A stretch of DNA of 64,000 nt from Pseudofabraea citricarpa (Eukaryota > Ascomycota > Leotiomycetes > Helotiales > Dermateaceae): NCBI GenBank assembly GCA_029641185.1, contig JAPWGK010000011.1:1116001-1180000 (forward strand), read 5' to 3'. Below, piece by piece: positions 46,095-57,598 of this stretch. The notes under the pieces were generated by a model. The model searched no databases. It worked only from the letters and a program-made list of their open reading frames with translations, and had not been told where the DNA came from. The position numbers were made by a program, and so were the translations under genes. Within the stretch, counting starts at the first letter, position 1. Each line of letters starts with the position of its first letter.

Positions 46095-47832
46095 TACTTT
46101 TCGTCATAACTCATGGGGCTCGAGGGATGCCGGTATTGAGGGTGGTATGTTGATATGGTGGTTGATCCGATGGTTGGAAGCTGAAGATTGTCGACATCCA
46201 CAACTGCCGAGCACTAGCAGGGGGTTTGCTCTTGGAGTTTCACCACGTGATTCGATGTGTGGGGTGCTTGGAAACTAAGAATTGACTGGCTTGCATTCTT
46301 TGGTAACTTGGGTGGGATGGAATGGGATGGAATGGGATGGAATGGGATGGAATGGGATGAAATGGGATGTGTCGGACAGAATCTACCTGGATTTGGGAGA
46401 GCAGTCAAAAGAACAGAGATGGGTTTTATACTTTTGTTTATATTGCTTGTTAGGCATCGTATACGGTGATAAGCCACATTTTAACTCTCATAGCATGTAC
46501 TGTACGAGCAAGTATAACAAATCTTCAAAGCGATGCAGAGCCTGCAAGGTTCCCTGGTTTGAAATAAGACATCCACGCACAATTTCGAAATTCATCTTAA
46601 ACTTTTTGCTCATTTCGGCGGCGAACTCCCGCGGCAGCACCAATCGACATTGTATCTTGTCAGGCCCTGCCTGGCTTCTCGTTGCAGCCACCAAGAGACC
46701 GTCTCGACATTGTATCTTGTTAGGTTTGCCCTCATTGCAATACAACCACTGTATCAGCTCCTGCACCTGTGATCAGGAAGGATGGGCTCTGGGCAAATTG
46801 CCCAACCAGCAGGGAACGAGGGTCGATTCCTTGACTCTCGGACGTGTCGGAAAACCCAAGAGTCAAGGCCAGAAGATGAAATCGAGGTATATTGAGCAGA
46901 GCACAGTTCCTTTGCCAGAGCAAGGTAAAGGTAGCCAGCTGATTACTCAAAAATGGTTGTGAGAGCGAAATCCATGAACAAAGTGATCACAGAGTAGCGA
47001 TCCTGGTGGCTATCATTAAAGGTATAGATAATGATTTGCGTCCAGGATCACAAGGCCGCCGGTGCTGTATAGACGTGTTATAGATATTATCAAATTCCCA
47101 TGCAGCAGAACCAAAGACAGAAGATTGTCCAGGATTCGTAGAAATTTCTGGAAGGCTGCTCGCTGCTCGCTCTCACGCGCACGCTTTCTCTTTTCCCCTC
47201 AAGCAAAACCATTGTATCTAGCCGAAACCATTCACAGTGGTATACTTCAGCGAGTGCGTCCACGTTTCCTTTTTCAACAATTTCTGCTCAAGGAACCTTT
47301 GGGGGTCGATCAAAACAAAGGCTCATCCCGTTTTGAGGAATCATCGCCAAGGATCTTTCGCTGGACAGACTGTTAAACTTTATGATTCGGCTGTTCAAGT
47401 CCACATATTGTGAGTAGCCGGAAGGAACTTTGGGACCCAGGAGCTGTAGAGGCTTGAACAGGGTACCATTTGATAATATGCAATCAACCAATCCATAGGC
47501 AAAAGCAGTTCTGGCAGAACTGCTGCTGGCGTGAACAGGCGGGGATGTCGTATTTCGAATTGGCTCGAGCCTTTTCCTCTGGAACCTTGTAGATGATATG
47601 AAGTAACGCAATATCCTTCAAAGAATGACATAAGGGAAGCAACAAAAAGGAAATATTAAAAAGAAGGTCGAATCCAGACAATTGAAAGTACGATAAACAG
47701 TCGTAAGTGCGAAAATGCGCAAATTAGATCGACTATTCAAATCAAAGACAGTGTCGAGACATGTAGAAAGACAAGGTGTGGAAATAGCCGAAAGATATCT
47801 CATGAAGGAGAACTTGTGGTGTCTGATAATGC
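46095..47832. other. Intergenic, about 1.7 kb
   Basis: This should hold the promoter of the Zn2Cys6 gene and, at its right, the 3' end of the CCCH gene. The open frame 46282-46962 on the plus strand is built on a tandem repeat and shows no family. No other gene is supported. Confidence 0.4.
46314..46372. repeat. GGGATGGAAT tandem repeat
   Basis: About five copies of a 10-bp unit, upstream of the Zn2Cys6 gene. Confidence 0.85.
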
Positions 47833-50186
47833 TCACCAGTATGCAGACTCCAGTTCCTCCTCCGGTTGCTGCTGCTGCTCTTGCTCCTTGGCGTTATCCG
47901 ATGGACCGACAGGCATATCGTTTAATGCTTTCAACTGCGGCGGCTTGTATACTCCAGGCTTCTGGGACTGCAAGGTGTCGTCGCTAGAATTGTCCCCAAG
48001 GACACTAAAAAGGTTGCTGCTTTGAGCGACACCCTCCTGTGTAGCATCTGACTGGTTTCTCTCGCGCCAGGCAGGACCACCCTTGTCAGCTGAGACGGTG
48101 CTCCATTCATCAGCTGCATTGTTTTTCCAGTCTAACGAGAACTTCGATCTCTCCCATTTCCTTGCCCAGGCATGAGGCTTCATGGCAATTCCACCAGCAG
48201 CAAGGCCATGCACAAATTTGCAGTCCTCAACCGAATTATCACACCCTCCGTTTGCCCAGAACCAACAAGTCATAGCTTTTGTTTTGTCTGGAAGTCTATT
48301 TTCAGACCTATTTTCAGACTCGTTGACCGTCGAGCTCGCTTCCTTCCAAGAAGCAAGATCGCCCCAAGTAGGCCTACCATTCTTTAGTACTGGCGGATTA
48401 TCCGAGAGTGCATGAAGATCAAAACATTCCTCGTCTGTAAAACGACAAGACTTCTTCTCCCAAAACCTGAATGAAGATATGAGGATCGATCGCGCAAAAC
48501 GTTATAAAGCAGAAGGAAAATACATACCAACATGTTTGTGTCTTGGGGAGTTTGACTGGCTCGGGAGCATGTCGAGAAGTGCCCAGTCCACCGGGAGGAG
48601 CATGGCGAGAAGAACCAAGGCCAGAAGGTCCTGTGGGTATCTTTCGTGGGAGGTCATCCCGCGAATTGGCCTCACGTTCTTGCATGAGTTTCTGAAACTG
48701 AATAGCAATCAATAGCTGGCCATGGGCTTCAAAACAGAATGTCTTACCTTTTCTTCAAGCATTTGGCTAACACCATCAACTACGGCCTTCATCATTTCTG
48801 GCTGCATGTCCCTCTGTCCCCCAACATTTACATTCATTTCTTCTACCAAGTCAGAGCTCGGGTCTAAAGCAAAGGCTGCGGGGGGAGAAGTACCTCTCTG
48901 CGCTTGCGTTATGACTGACTCAGTCTCGTCGTCAGTCGGGTCATTCCACTCTGCTGCATTTTGCTCTGCCATGTTATCTACTCCAGCGCGCAGGTCGGCA
49001 CTTGTCATACTCATGTGTCTTGACGCTTTAGACTTTTTGCCCTTCCCTTCTGCAGCTGTCACATAGAACAGGGCATCACGTAGTTGGCCGTCCTTGTCCT
49101 TGAATATGTCTTCCGAAACCTGGCCTCTTTCGCCGGTTCTCAAGTTCATACCTACATGGGTAGTTCCCGAGACATACTTACTATATCGAATATTATCACC
49201 AGGCCTTACGGAAATCTTCAAGGGACTGGGCGATTCAAATCCTTTCTGCACGATAAGGATGCTATCGGTTGGGACATCCAAAAGCGGACGGTTTGATTTT
49301 GGGAGATCGCCTCTGTTAGAGATGGAATTGCTTGGAGCAATCGAGGATTTGACCGTCTTGGCAGAGCCTCGGGACAAAGATTTCATGTAGATGGCGGACC
49401 AGTGTTCTGGATTGGTTGGCTGGTATATCTCATTGATGCTTTTCGGCTCTCGGCCATGCTTTCTCCTGAACTCCCTTGCTAAGTCTGCAAGGTTTGGCTT
49501 CAGTTCAGCGACCGTGCTGAGATTTGCCTGTGTAAGGGGATCCGGGTCTTTGTTTGGGACGGGTGACTGCTGAACAGGTCTCACAGAGGATGGTGCAGTT
49601 GAGAGATGTGAGAGTTGAGGTGTCGAAGGCTGAGGTGTCGAGGGTTGAGGTGTCGAGAGTTGTGTTTCTTGCTCTGACCGGCCCGAGCAGTCCACTAGAA
49701 GTCCAAAGTCATAGGGCGACTGGTAGGTAGTAGCAGACTCGCCTTCCGTCGCGGGAGACTCTGGAGGAGTGTTTGGTTTGACATGGTGGCCATTTGTGGC
49801 AGGTGCATTCAGGTCCAACGGCTCTGTAATCTCGGCTTGTGTGATGGTCGCCATGCCTTTGTCGTCCGCAGACATCATCAATGGTGAGCCGTCTAGAAGG
49901 TTGCTTGGAGCTGGGCCCTGTGTCCAAACGTACTTCCCCTTATGAACCAAGCCATCCAACTTGACCCATTCTTCATCTGTAAAGTAATCGGTCGCGTACA
50001 GCACGGAAAGAGCCTGCCAGATCATCAATTGTCAGCATGGTGATAGTGAGTGAAGCGACCCTCAGGCTCATCGCTTGCAGGGTGTTTGCTATGCTGAGAT
50101 GGAGAGGACGGTGAGGAACTTCCACTGTCGTCACTTACATGTTTTGCCATTTCCAAGGCCTTCGCGGACTTAGTAGAGAGCGCCAT
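47833..50186 (-). CDS. Twin CCCH zinc-finger protein, 705 aa, four exons
   Basis: Introns at 50014-50138, 48698-48747 and 48467-48527 give one frame. The short first exon encodes MALSTKSAKALEMAKH. The next exon has a compact segment (LYATDYFTDEEWVKLDGLV), a long Pro/Ser/Thr-rich part with three PQPSTPQ units, and a globular-looking middle with LADLAREFRRKHGREPKSIN. Near the C-terminus are two CCCH fingers of the same CX7CX6CX3H spacing. The first is TCWFWEKKSCRFTDEECFDLH (from about 494) and the second TCWFWANGGCDNSVEDCKFVH (from about 562). Each begins TCWFW, so one probably arose from the other. Such fingers usually bind RNA, and a role in mRNA handling is the natural guess. The C-terminal tail is Gln/Glu-rich. 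No name is given. Confidence 0.8.
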
Positions 50187-50489
50187 GATGGCACTGGTTT
50201 CAATATTTAAATGGTAAACAATGGAGACAAGATACCTCAGCAGTTCCAGGCCGAGGCGTATGAGGGGGTTGGAGACGTGACAGGAGCGGTATGGAAACGA
50301 AGAGAGTTGGGAAATAGATGTGGATAATGTCAAAAAACTTTCAAGTCAATAGGTCAATTGAAGTTATATGACAGTAAGAAGGAGGAGAGGAATCTACAGC
50401 CTGGAGGATGACAGATTCCAAGGGAGATAGATGAAGGAAATGGCAGAAATGGCAGAAACGGCAGCAGCAGCAAAAACGGCAGCAGCAAA

Positions 50490-50520
<31 letters not shown>

Positions 50521-53500
50521 AAGTTTTGTGCGCGACAAAAAGACCGTGCAGACGCGTGATCCCTGGCACGATGGAGGGTTACTAGAGACCGACCCCAAAC
50601 GTGATTGGTCTCCGCCTTTGAGGGGTTCTTTAGGGCCAAAGCGCTAGAACAAACAGTGTAGTGCTGACGGCCCCTTAAAAGCCCTTCAGCAACACCAGCG
50701 TTTGAATGAGCATCAAAGACACATGGGAATCATCCTACACACTCACGATTCCCATCTCCTGCATTTCGAGCTCCGACGACAATGACTTCACTGTCGCTAC
50801 TGTACAGACATCAGACGAGATGGAAAAGTGGACACTGGCCCAGCACATCCCGACCATAATATGATATCTTCTGGCCAACGCCAATGCAAGTGCAACAGAT
50901 TCTGTCTTTGCTCCAAACGAAACTCGGTGACGGGTACCAAACATCGATATTCCTATTGCTTTCCAGCCATGTTATCCTGTTCTTCTCCCAAACCAGTGGT
51001 TGATACTTCTTCTGATAGAGTTGTTGAGCAAAGCTGACGCTAAGAGAGCGGAACATAAGATAGAAGGAGGGATGAAGCTGTCGTTGTAGGTGGAAAGCTG
51101 CACCTTATGAAGTAGCGGTCAGCCGAGGAATGTCACACCAACTCTCCCTTTTCCGATGCTTTGTAACCTATTCCGCAGCCTTGCCTAATAGGCAAAATTG
51201 CAACCGATGACTGCTTTCAGCTTCCAAGGCCCACCTCAAACATGTGACTTCTGAGCTACAAATTTACTCTTCAACTTGTTCATCAGTTGGAATTCATTGT
51301 TGACCTGTTTTCAGGATCCGAAGACTATCCGAAGACTTTGGCTCGGTTTATTGCGCTTGAGATTATAAGTCACGTTGTGCATGGTAAAGATCCTTGGTTG
51401 TTGTAAATCAACCTTCTGTATCCGAAATATATTGCTCGATTCACTGCATTTGAGTCTGCGTCTGGCTTCTTCTATGTACAACGCTGCAAAGCAAAGTTTC
51501 AATCTTTGATGTATGAGGCAGACCCGCACATTTCCCAACCTCGAGTACCTTGCTTCAGTACTGCAAGCAAAACCGATCCCAAGTCAGGCTTGGAAGATGA
51601 CATTACGGAAATTCGTGGTTGTATCTCGTCAGCTCACGCATTTTGAGTCCTCATTATTTCTCTTATCAAGATGACACAAGGTAGTAAGCCTTAAACGCTG
51701 TGGATTGAAATCAAAGGGCTCATGGATTTACTTCACATTTTCGAGTGGATTCTGGCGGCACGGGATAACATTAACGCGGTTACTAACTCAAAGATTTTTC
51801 TTTTGCAAGGCTATAAGTCTTATTGTTAGTCGAAATATAATTTGAAATTTGTGATTGAAGAACCAACCTGATTGTTTTCCTCTCTATAATCTAATCATCA
51901 ATTGGAAAGCAGGGTTTTATTCAGAGGGGCTCTGTTATCATCAGTCTCATTATTCTTATAGATTATCAGTCGGAGATAAAAAGTTACGAAGGCAGAATAT
52001 TTCATTTGAAAACAAAAATGGAATAGAAAAGAAAAATGCACTTGGGATATTGACAAGGCTGGCAGCCAAGATCTCGACAACTATCAATGCAGATTTCAAG
52101 CAAGCAAAATCCCAAGTAACATGCTACAAAATCCATCATGCTACACAAGCATGTTAGTAACACGTCATTACATACAGGCAGAAAAGTAAGTCAGGCTATC
52201 TGTATTCTTTATTGGAACTCGAGAAAATAATCCGAGCAGAAATTAGCGACGCCAAGGCAATCAAGTTCGCTCAGATTTTCAAATATCATCTGTATACTAC
52301 TCGGACATATACCATTCAAATTTAGGAAGGGTTGATCAGATTACTATTGGTTTATTTCATGCAGTCAAACTAGCCGAGTCTCGGGGAAGAATGAAGAATG
52401 CGAACTCTTAGAAAGTTCATATCAGCATACATTTTCGGGTTTTGACTCGGCTGAACATACACATAGATCGACCCACAACATAAAGCCGAAAGTTCAAGAC
52501 AGTAATAGTCTTCGACATATAGATCACTCCATAACCAGCTGTTAGATCTCCACAAGGAAGCTGAAGAAGAGCGAGGTACGAGCAAGCTTGCTACCCCAAG
52601 TCATGCAGACCCATGCCAGAAGAGTTCAAAAGCCCATGGCGGCAGAACCCTCTCAATTAGGCCTACTCTCAATAACAAGCAAGCACGGCATCTTTTCCTC
52701 TTGGCAGGACAGAAATAAGATCAGATAATCCAATGCGAGCTCGAAGCGAGCGAGCGAACGCCAAGGAAAAGAACCCTTCTCGCACGTGGAGGTTCCCGCA
52801 GAAAGGGAACCTAGCAGGGTGGTTTGCATGGCATGATAGTCAACCGCGCGCTCATGCGACTGACGTACGAGCCTTGTTTTTGCAAGCAAGATTGTGGGGT
52901 AAAGGTTCACCTTGTCACTAGGTGGAAGCTTGGCTTTCTCGTCTTAACCGCACATGTCCCGTACATATGCAGACCGGCATTCTTCCGGATCCGAATGCGA
53001 GCAGACATGTCATATCCCCTGTCGACCAATCGACAAGTACGGTATTCGTCTTCTTACTCGTATCGCCGTCGTTTGAACGACATACGAGCTACGAAATAAA
53101 AGCGAGAAGCGGGTGATCAAGCCACCTTTCTTTTCTTCTCGCATGTTTTCTTGTGCAGATCATCCTACGGGGCAAATGCAGGCTGGCGTCTCTTATTTCC
53201 GCCAGATGCATTCGATGGACAGGCATTTGGACTTCGTGTTCGCATTCATTCTTCGATGCTGCATCTTCGCATTTACTGCCTCGCTAAGTTTAGCGATTGG
53301 CGAGTGTGATAATTGGACGAGAAGGGGAGCATTTTTCATAGCACAGCCATTTCATGACAATTATTGAATGCTGGCATAAGCGTTTTGTCCGTATAGATTT
53401 ATTATTATCTAAGAGTAAGCGGAGTTGGGATTACTGTAATGACTCGATCTGGTTTGTTCATCCAAATATTCCATCGCTTCTTATAGGTGTGCTACTTGTA

Positions 53501-54690
53501 TCGATACTTTGTGGCCTGTTTCAGCGACCACAATCTTCCAAACAGTGGTCCTTACAACCCGGAGAATCTTTTTCTATCTTCCTCCCTTGCTTACAAGTAT
53601 AGAAAGTAACATTATCTTGTAGCCACACGTGACTAAGCTCTGTGGATAACTACTAAATGATTGCACTCTTCTCATACTATCCCGCATCTTCAATTGCCTA
53701 CAGTCTTGCCACAGTAGTTACCTTAATTCGGTAGAGGTATTGTAATGAAGATTGGAATATGTGACAATAATGCTGGCATGCTGTTTTTCTCGGGCACAAT
53801 GGCTAGTCTGGTACTATACTCACCATTAAACTATTTTCTAGCTTTGAAGTATGGAAATACAATTACAAAACAATCCTAGTAGATAATAAGAGACAGTTTT
53901 CCATACTGAAAAGATTCTTGCAATTATTCGCGTACTCTTTTCAATGTTTTATATCACAAGTCAACAAGGCCTCAAGCTGTACTCTAGTATCAGGCAAATA
54001 AATCGTCAAAACTTAAAATTTCAGAAAAAGCCTGCGCATACCTTCACATCATGAAGGACTTCGAATGGTCTTAATTTTGTATTCTCAGATTGCAATCAAG
54101 AGATCTTCATTCTACCGTCTCTTCAATGGCGCAATCACATACTTCACAGACCAGGGAGCTACCAGGATGAGCCTCTTCATCAACGATACTGTCCAAGCAG
54201 CCAGCGAAATTGTCAGTGCTCGACACGGGTCACACCTTCGACACAGAATCTTAGTTTCACATTCACTTTGAGCCTTCTAGAAGGCTGCCATTTGGAAGGA
54301 TGGGCAGTGTGCTGTATTTCTTAACAAAGTGATGTATATCCTCGAGTCTCGGCAATCAAAGTGTTGAAGCTGAAGTGAATGGCTAAGAAGGCCATATAGT
54401 GAACAGCAGGTGAGCGAGTTACAATGTTGAGGCAGCCAAAATCAACCCGCGTCAAACGGGGTAGTGCCTATAGGTTCTAATATCCTGTTAAATCTGGTAT
54501 GTTGCAAGCATAAAACTCCCAGCTTCATCCCCAATCACCTCTCCAGATCCTAAATATCGCCCGAGCCATGCCATGGAGAGGGAAGATATCAAGGCGATGA
54601 TGGCTTGCCGGCTGATTATCCAAGAGACGCAGAGAGAGATTCACCAAGATTCGATCAAAACATCCTCCAAGCACACGAGTTCCCATCAAG
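50187..54690. other. Gene-poor stretch, 4.5 kb
   Basis: The left end is the promoter of the CCCH gene and carries a CAG-type run. A 52-codon plus-strand frame near 50708-50866 (MSIKDTWESSYTL..., Ser/Asp-rich) is too short to judge. Beyond that I see no gene, only A+T-rich DNA, with a G+C-richer part near 52.7-53.1 kb. Confidence 0.4.
50460..50520. repeat. (CAG)n trinucleotide run upstream of CCCH gene
   Basis: About ten CAG triplets form the core, with imperfect GGCAGCAGCAAAAAC repeats just before. It lies about 270-330 bp upstream of the CCCH start codon and is noncoding in the model used here. Confidence 0.8.
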
Positions 54691-55245
54691 ATGAGTAAGA
54701 AGATGTTCCAGCAGCTGTCTAAGCAGGCGACCGCCTCAAAGATGTGTTTCGAATGGGGCTCTTCAATGACCCAGGTAAGCAACGTGCTGAGTACGGAGGA
54801 CTTGCGTGTCGACGTGCATAAAGATATTGGCAATCCTGGCTGGGCTATTGCACATATTCAGGTTAATAAAGGAGCCAAAGACCCCGCAGCCAAAGCACTC
54901 TTGAGAAAGGGAAATACCGGCGTACACAAAACAACGCACAAAAATGTAGCAAGCATTCGCTACTCTCAAGCAGATTACAACAACGTTGCTGTCCAGCAGG
55001 CGATTGAGGAAGCAAAGCAGGCTGACGGCGCTACGATCACAATTGAAACGGGGGGATCTTCTGGAGGTGACCATACCAACAATGGCGAACCTTCTACGAA
55101 GCCAGGGAAAGAAATCGGGCAATGGGAGTATGATCACGGACAGAGAATGCAAAAATACTGGGACGGAACTATCTGGTTCTTTTATGACGAGGCCGAGAAG
55201 AGAGAAAAATTCTGGGATGGGGTTGCGTGGCAGTGGAAAGCTTGA
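54691..55245 (+). CDS. Small unknown protein with two Trp-Asp-Gly modules, 184 aa
   Basis: The frame is open from MSKKMFQQLSKQ to the stop. The N-terminal two thirds are soluble and mixed (NPGWAIAHIQVNKGAKDP; NVAVQQAIEEAKQADGATI), followed by a Gly/Ser/Asn linker. The last 45 residues hold two similar pieces, QKYWDGTIWFF and EKFWDGVAWQW, each preceded by a charged, Tyr-containing stretch. This resembles the YWDGxxW signature of bacterial DUF2510-type repeats, but similarity is weak. A possible in-phase 87-nt intron (CAG|GTAAGC to TATTCAG near 54775-54861) cannot be excluded; skipping it would shorten the protein by 29 residues. No signal peptide. Function unknown. Confidence 0.55.
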   Translation: MSKKMFQQLSKQATASKMCFEWGSSMTQVSNVLSTEDLRVDVHKDIGNPGWAIAHIQVNKGAKDPAAKALLRKGNTGVHKTTHKNVASIRYSQADYNNVAVQQAIEEAKQADGATITIETGGSSGGDHTNNGEPSTKPGKEIGQWEYDHGQRMQKYWDGTIWFFYDEAEKREKFWDGVAWQWKA

Positions 55246-55276
55246 TGTTTCGGAACCATGTAGATTGAGTCGATTT

Positions 55277-55344
55277 CACAAGGGAAGAAGAGTCACAAGG
55301 GAAGAAGAGTCACAAGGGAAGAAGAGTCACAAGGGAAGAAGAGC
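55277..55344. repeat. 17-bp tandem repeat, four copies
   Basis: CACAAGGGAAGAAGAGT is repeated four times almost perfectly, starting about 30 bp after the stop codon of the small Trp-Asp-Gly gene. It probably lies in its 3' untranslated region. Confidence 0.9.
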
Positions 55345-55557
55345 TACTTCTCATAAACCAAAATAAATTCTGTTTGTGTATAAATACCTAGGTGGATACC
55401 TATACATATAAAAAGCCCAAATTCACATGTTCTATTTTAGGTCTAGCTTAGTTACCTGCCAACCTAAGCTAGATACCTTCCAAACCAGGCTGAAAAAGAC
55501 ATAAAAACACGACATGACCTCTGAAAAACAAACGATTGTGCAAAGCCATCTCTGGCA

Positions 55558-57598
55558 ATGTTTGAGTCGCCCTTTCGCCAGTGTCTTCCTCGCCAGTACT
55601 TCTTTCGGCAGGCTTTCACTACTCAGCGCCGTTCACCACATCTCGCCATCGCGAGACCCCGATCTTTTCTGAAGCCACAACCTTTCCGGCACAATATGTC
55701 AATTGCTCTTCGTACGACGAGAGAAGATGGGTCTGGTATGCAGCAACTTAATATGTTGTTACGTCCTTTGCTGATTCAACAGTGGTGGACATTCCGGAGG
55801 CAGATCTCTACAGATATACTAGGCATCGCTGGGTGTACGTGTACGACAACCCCCGTTACTTGTCATGCGTGCTGACCGGCCAGATACAATGAAGCATATA
55901 ATTTATCGCAGAGATACCTCAAGTTCAATCTCCAGGAACTTGTATGCGTTGCAGTTCAAGCAGCCTCTAAAGGGGGTGCTAATCGCTGTATGCTATGTCA
56001 AACATCTAGTCAGGTGATTTAATGCTAACCAAGTTTCCAGGCATAGAAGTTCTCAAATGTAAGGAAGGCATGAATAACAGAGCCTACCTGCTAACGATGG
56101 ATAATGGATCGGTGGTATTTGCAAAGTTACCGAATTTATGCGCAGGGCCTGCTTTTTACACGACAGCCTCAGAAGTTGCCACCCGTACCTTCGTAAGTGT
56201 TTTCTGACTCCTGCCTTCAGATATCGATTTCTCTGACTGACATCACTACAGCTGCGTGAAGTCTTAGATATCCCAACCCCTCGTATAATTGCTTGGTCTG
56301 CTCAGAAATCCAACCCGGTTGGGGCAGAGTATATACTGGAAGAAAGGGCGCGTGGCCAACCTCTATGGTCACTTTGGCAAGACTGGAACAGGCTACCAAT
56401 AACAGCTCGGTTTGGTATCATAAGGCAAGTCGTCGAAATCGAACGCAAGCTCACAGACACGAAATTCAAGCATCACGGTTGCATCTATTTTAAAGAGGAT
56501 GTTCCCCATGGCGACCACCTGGTAATAACAAGTGCAGCATCACCCTCAACTCTAGATCGATTTAGGATGGGCCCTTTGGTGGCTATGGATTATTGGCGGA
56601 AAGAAAAGGCCAGCATGGACTTGAATAGGGGACCTTGTAAGTAAACCTGCTTCATACAAAGAGCTTCTATCTAATTTCCCACAGTCCACGACGCACTCGA
56701 CTTGGTTAGAAGCAAAGCAATCAGCGAGAACTGGTTTCTAAACCAGCATGGCCATCCTCGGCTGAATTATGCTCGCTCGGCTGTCAAGCCTGAACAACCC
56801 GAGGAGATGTTGGAGCTGTTGGACAAATATCTCAAGCTTACTCCAGCTATGATTTCACCATCTACACAAGACGATGTTGATGCCCCTACATTATGGCATC
56901 CTGACCTCCACCTTGATAACTTGTTTGTCGATCCCAACACCCTACAGGTCACCAGCGTGGTCGACTGGCAATCGACGACAGCGGCTCCTCTCTCATATCA
57001 ATGCGGAGTGCCAAAGATGGTACGACACCGAGAGCCAGTCTCACTCGATGTTTCCAAATGGCCAACCCTGCCCGATAACTACAAAGACCTGGGACAGGAC
57101 GAAAAGAAGTACGCTGAGATGATGCACAGAAGCGAGCATTTGCATCAGTACTATCTCAGGACCACGAAGCGCGACAATCCAAGGCACTGGGCTGCTCTGA
57201 ACCTACACGACGAGGTACGAGTTCAGCCCGTCAAGATTGTACAACAGGTGTGGCAAAATAATACCGTCTTTTTTCTACGACGAGCACTTATGAGGGTTAT
57301 CAACAATTGGGAAAGGCTCTGCCCTGGCGCTGGCCCATGCCCTGTAAGCTTTACCGAGCAAGATATCGCTCTCTATGACCAAGAGGTAGAGAAGAGGGAG
57401 TTCGTTTCCGACACACTAAACCTCCTCCAGAAGAACTATGGCTTGAATCCTGACGGGACAGTTCATCCGGACAAGTACGACGAGATTCAGAGCGAGCTGA
57501 AGCGATTAAAAGCTGTTTGCTTAGAGGCTGCGGACAACGAGGAGGAGAGGTTCAACGTTCAGAAGCTCTGGCCGTACCAGGATACTATGGACCTCTGA
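55558..57598 (+). CDS. Second AIM9-like phosphotransferase-family protein, 594 aa, six exons
   Basis: Introns at 55736-55782, 55835-55883, 55988-56040, 56193-56251 and 56637-56684 give one frame. The N-terminus is rich in Arg and Gln (RQCLPRQYFFRQAFTTQRRS), a probable mitochondrial presequence. The core shows DIPEADLYRYTRHRW, then CKEGMNNRAYLLTMDNGS and ASEVATRTFLREVLDIP. It then has TPRIIAWSAQKSNPVGAEYI, the catalytic LWHPDLHLDNLFV (Asp364, Asn369) and SVVDWQST (Asp384). The C-terminus (PHW-type RHWAALNLHDEV, VFFLRRALMRV, RFNVQKLWPYQD) is complete. It is clearly related to the minus-strand AIM9-like gene at 34937-36959 but distant from it, so they are old paralogs. Substrate unknown. The tiny second exon is the least certain. 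Confidence 0.85.

Noticed and set aside
46282..46962. 226-codon plus-strand frame
   Set aside because: Its first part is a translated GGGATGGAAT tandem repeat, and the rest has no recognisable fold.
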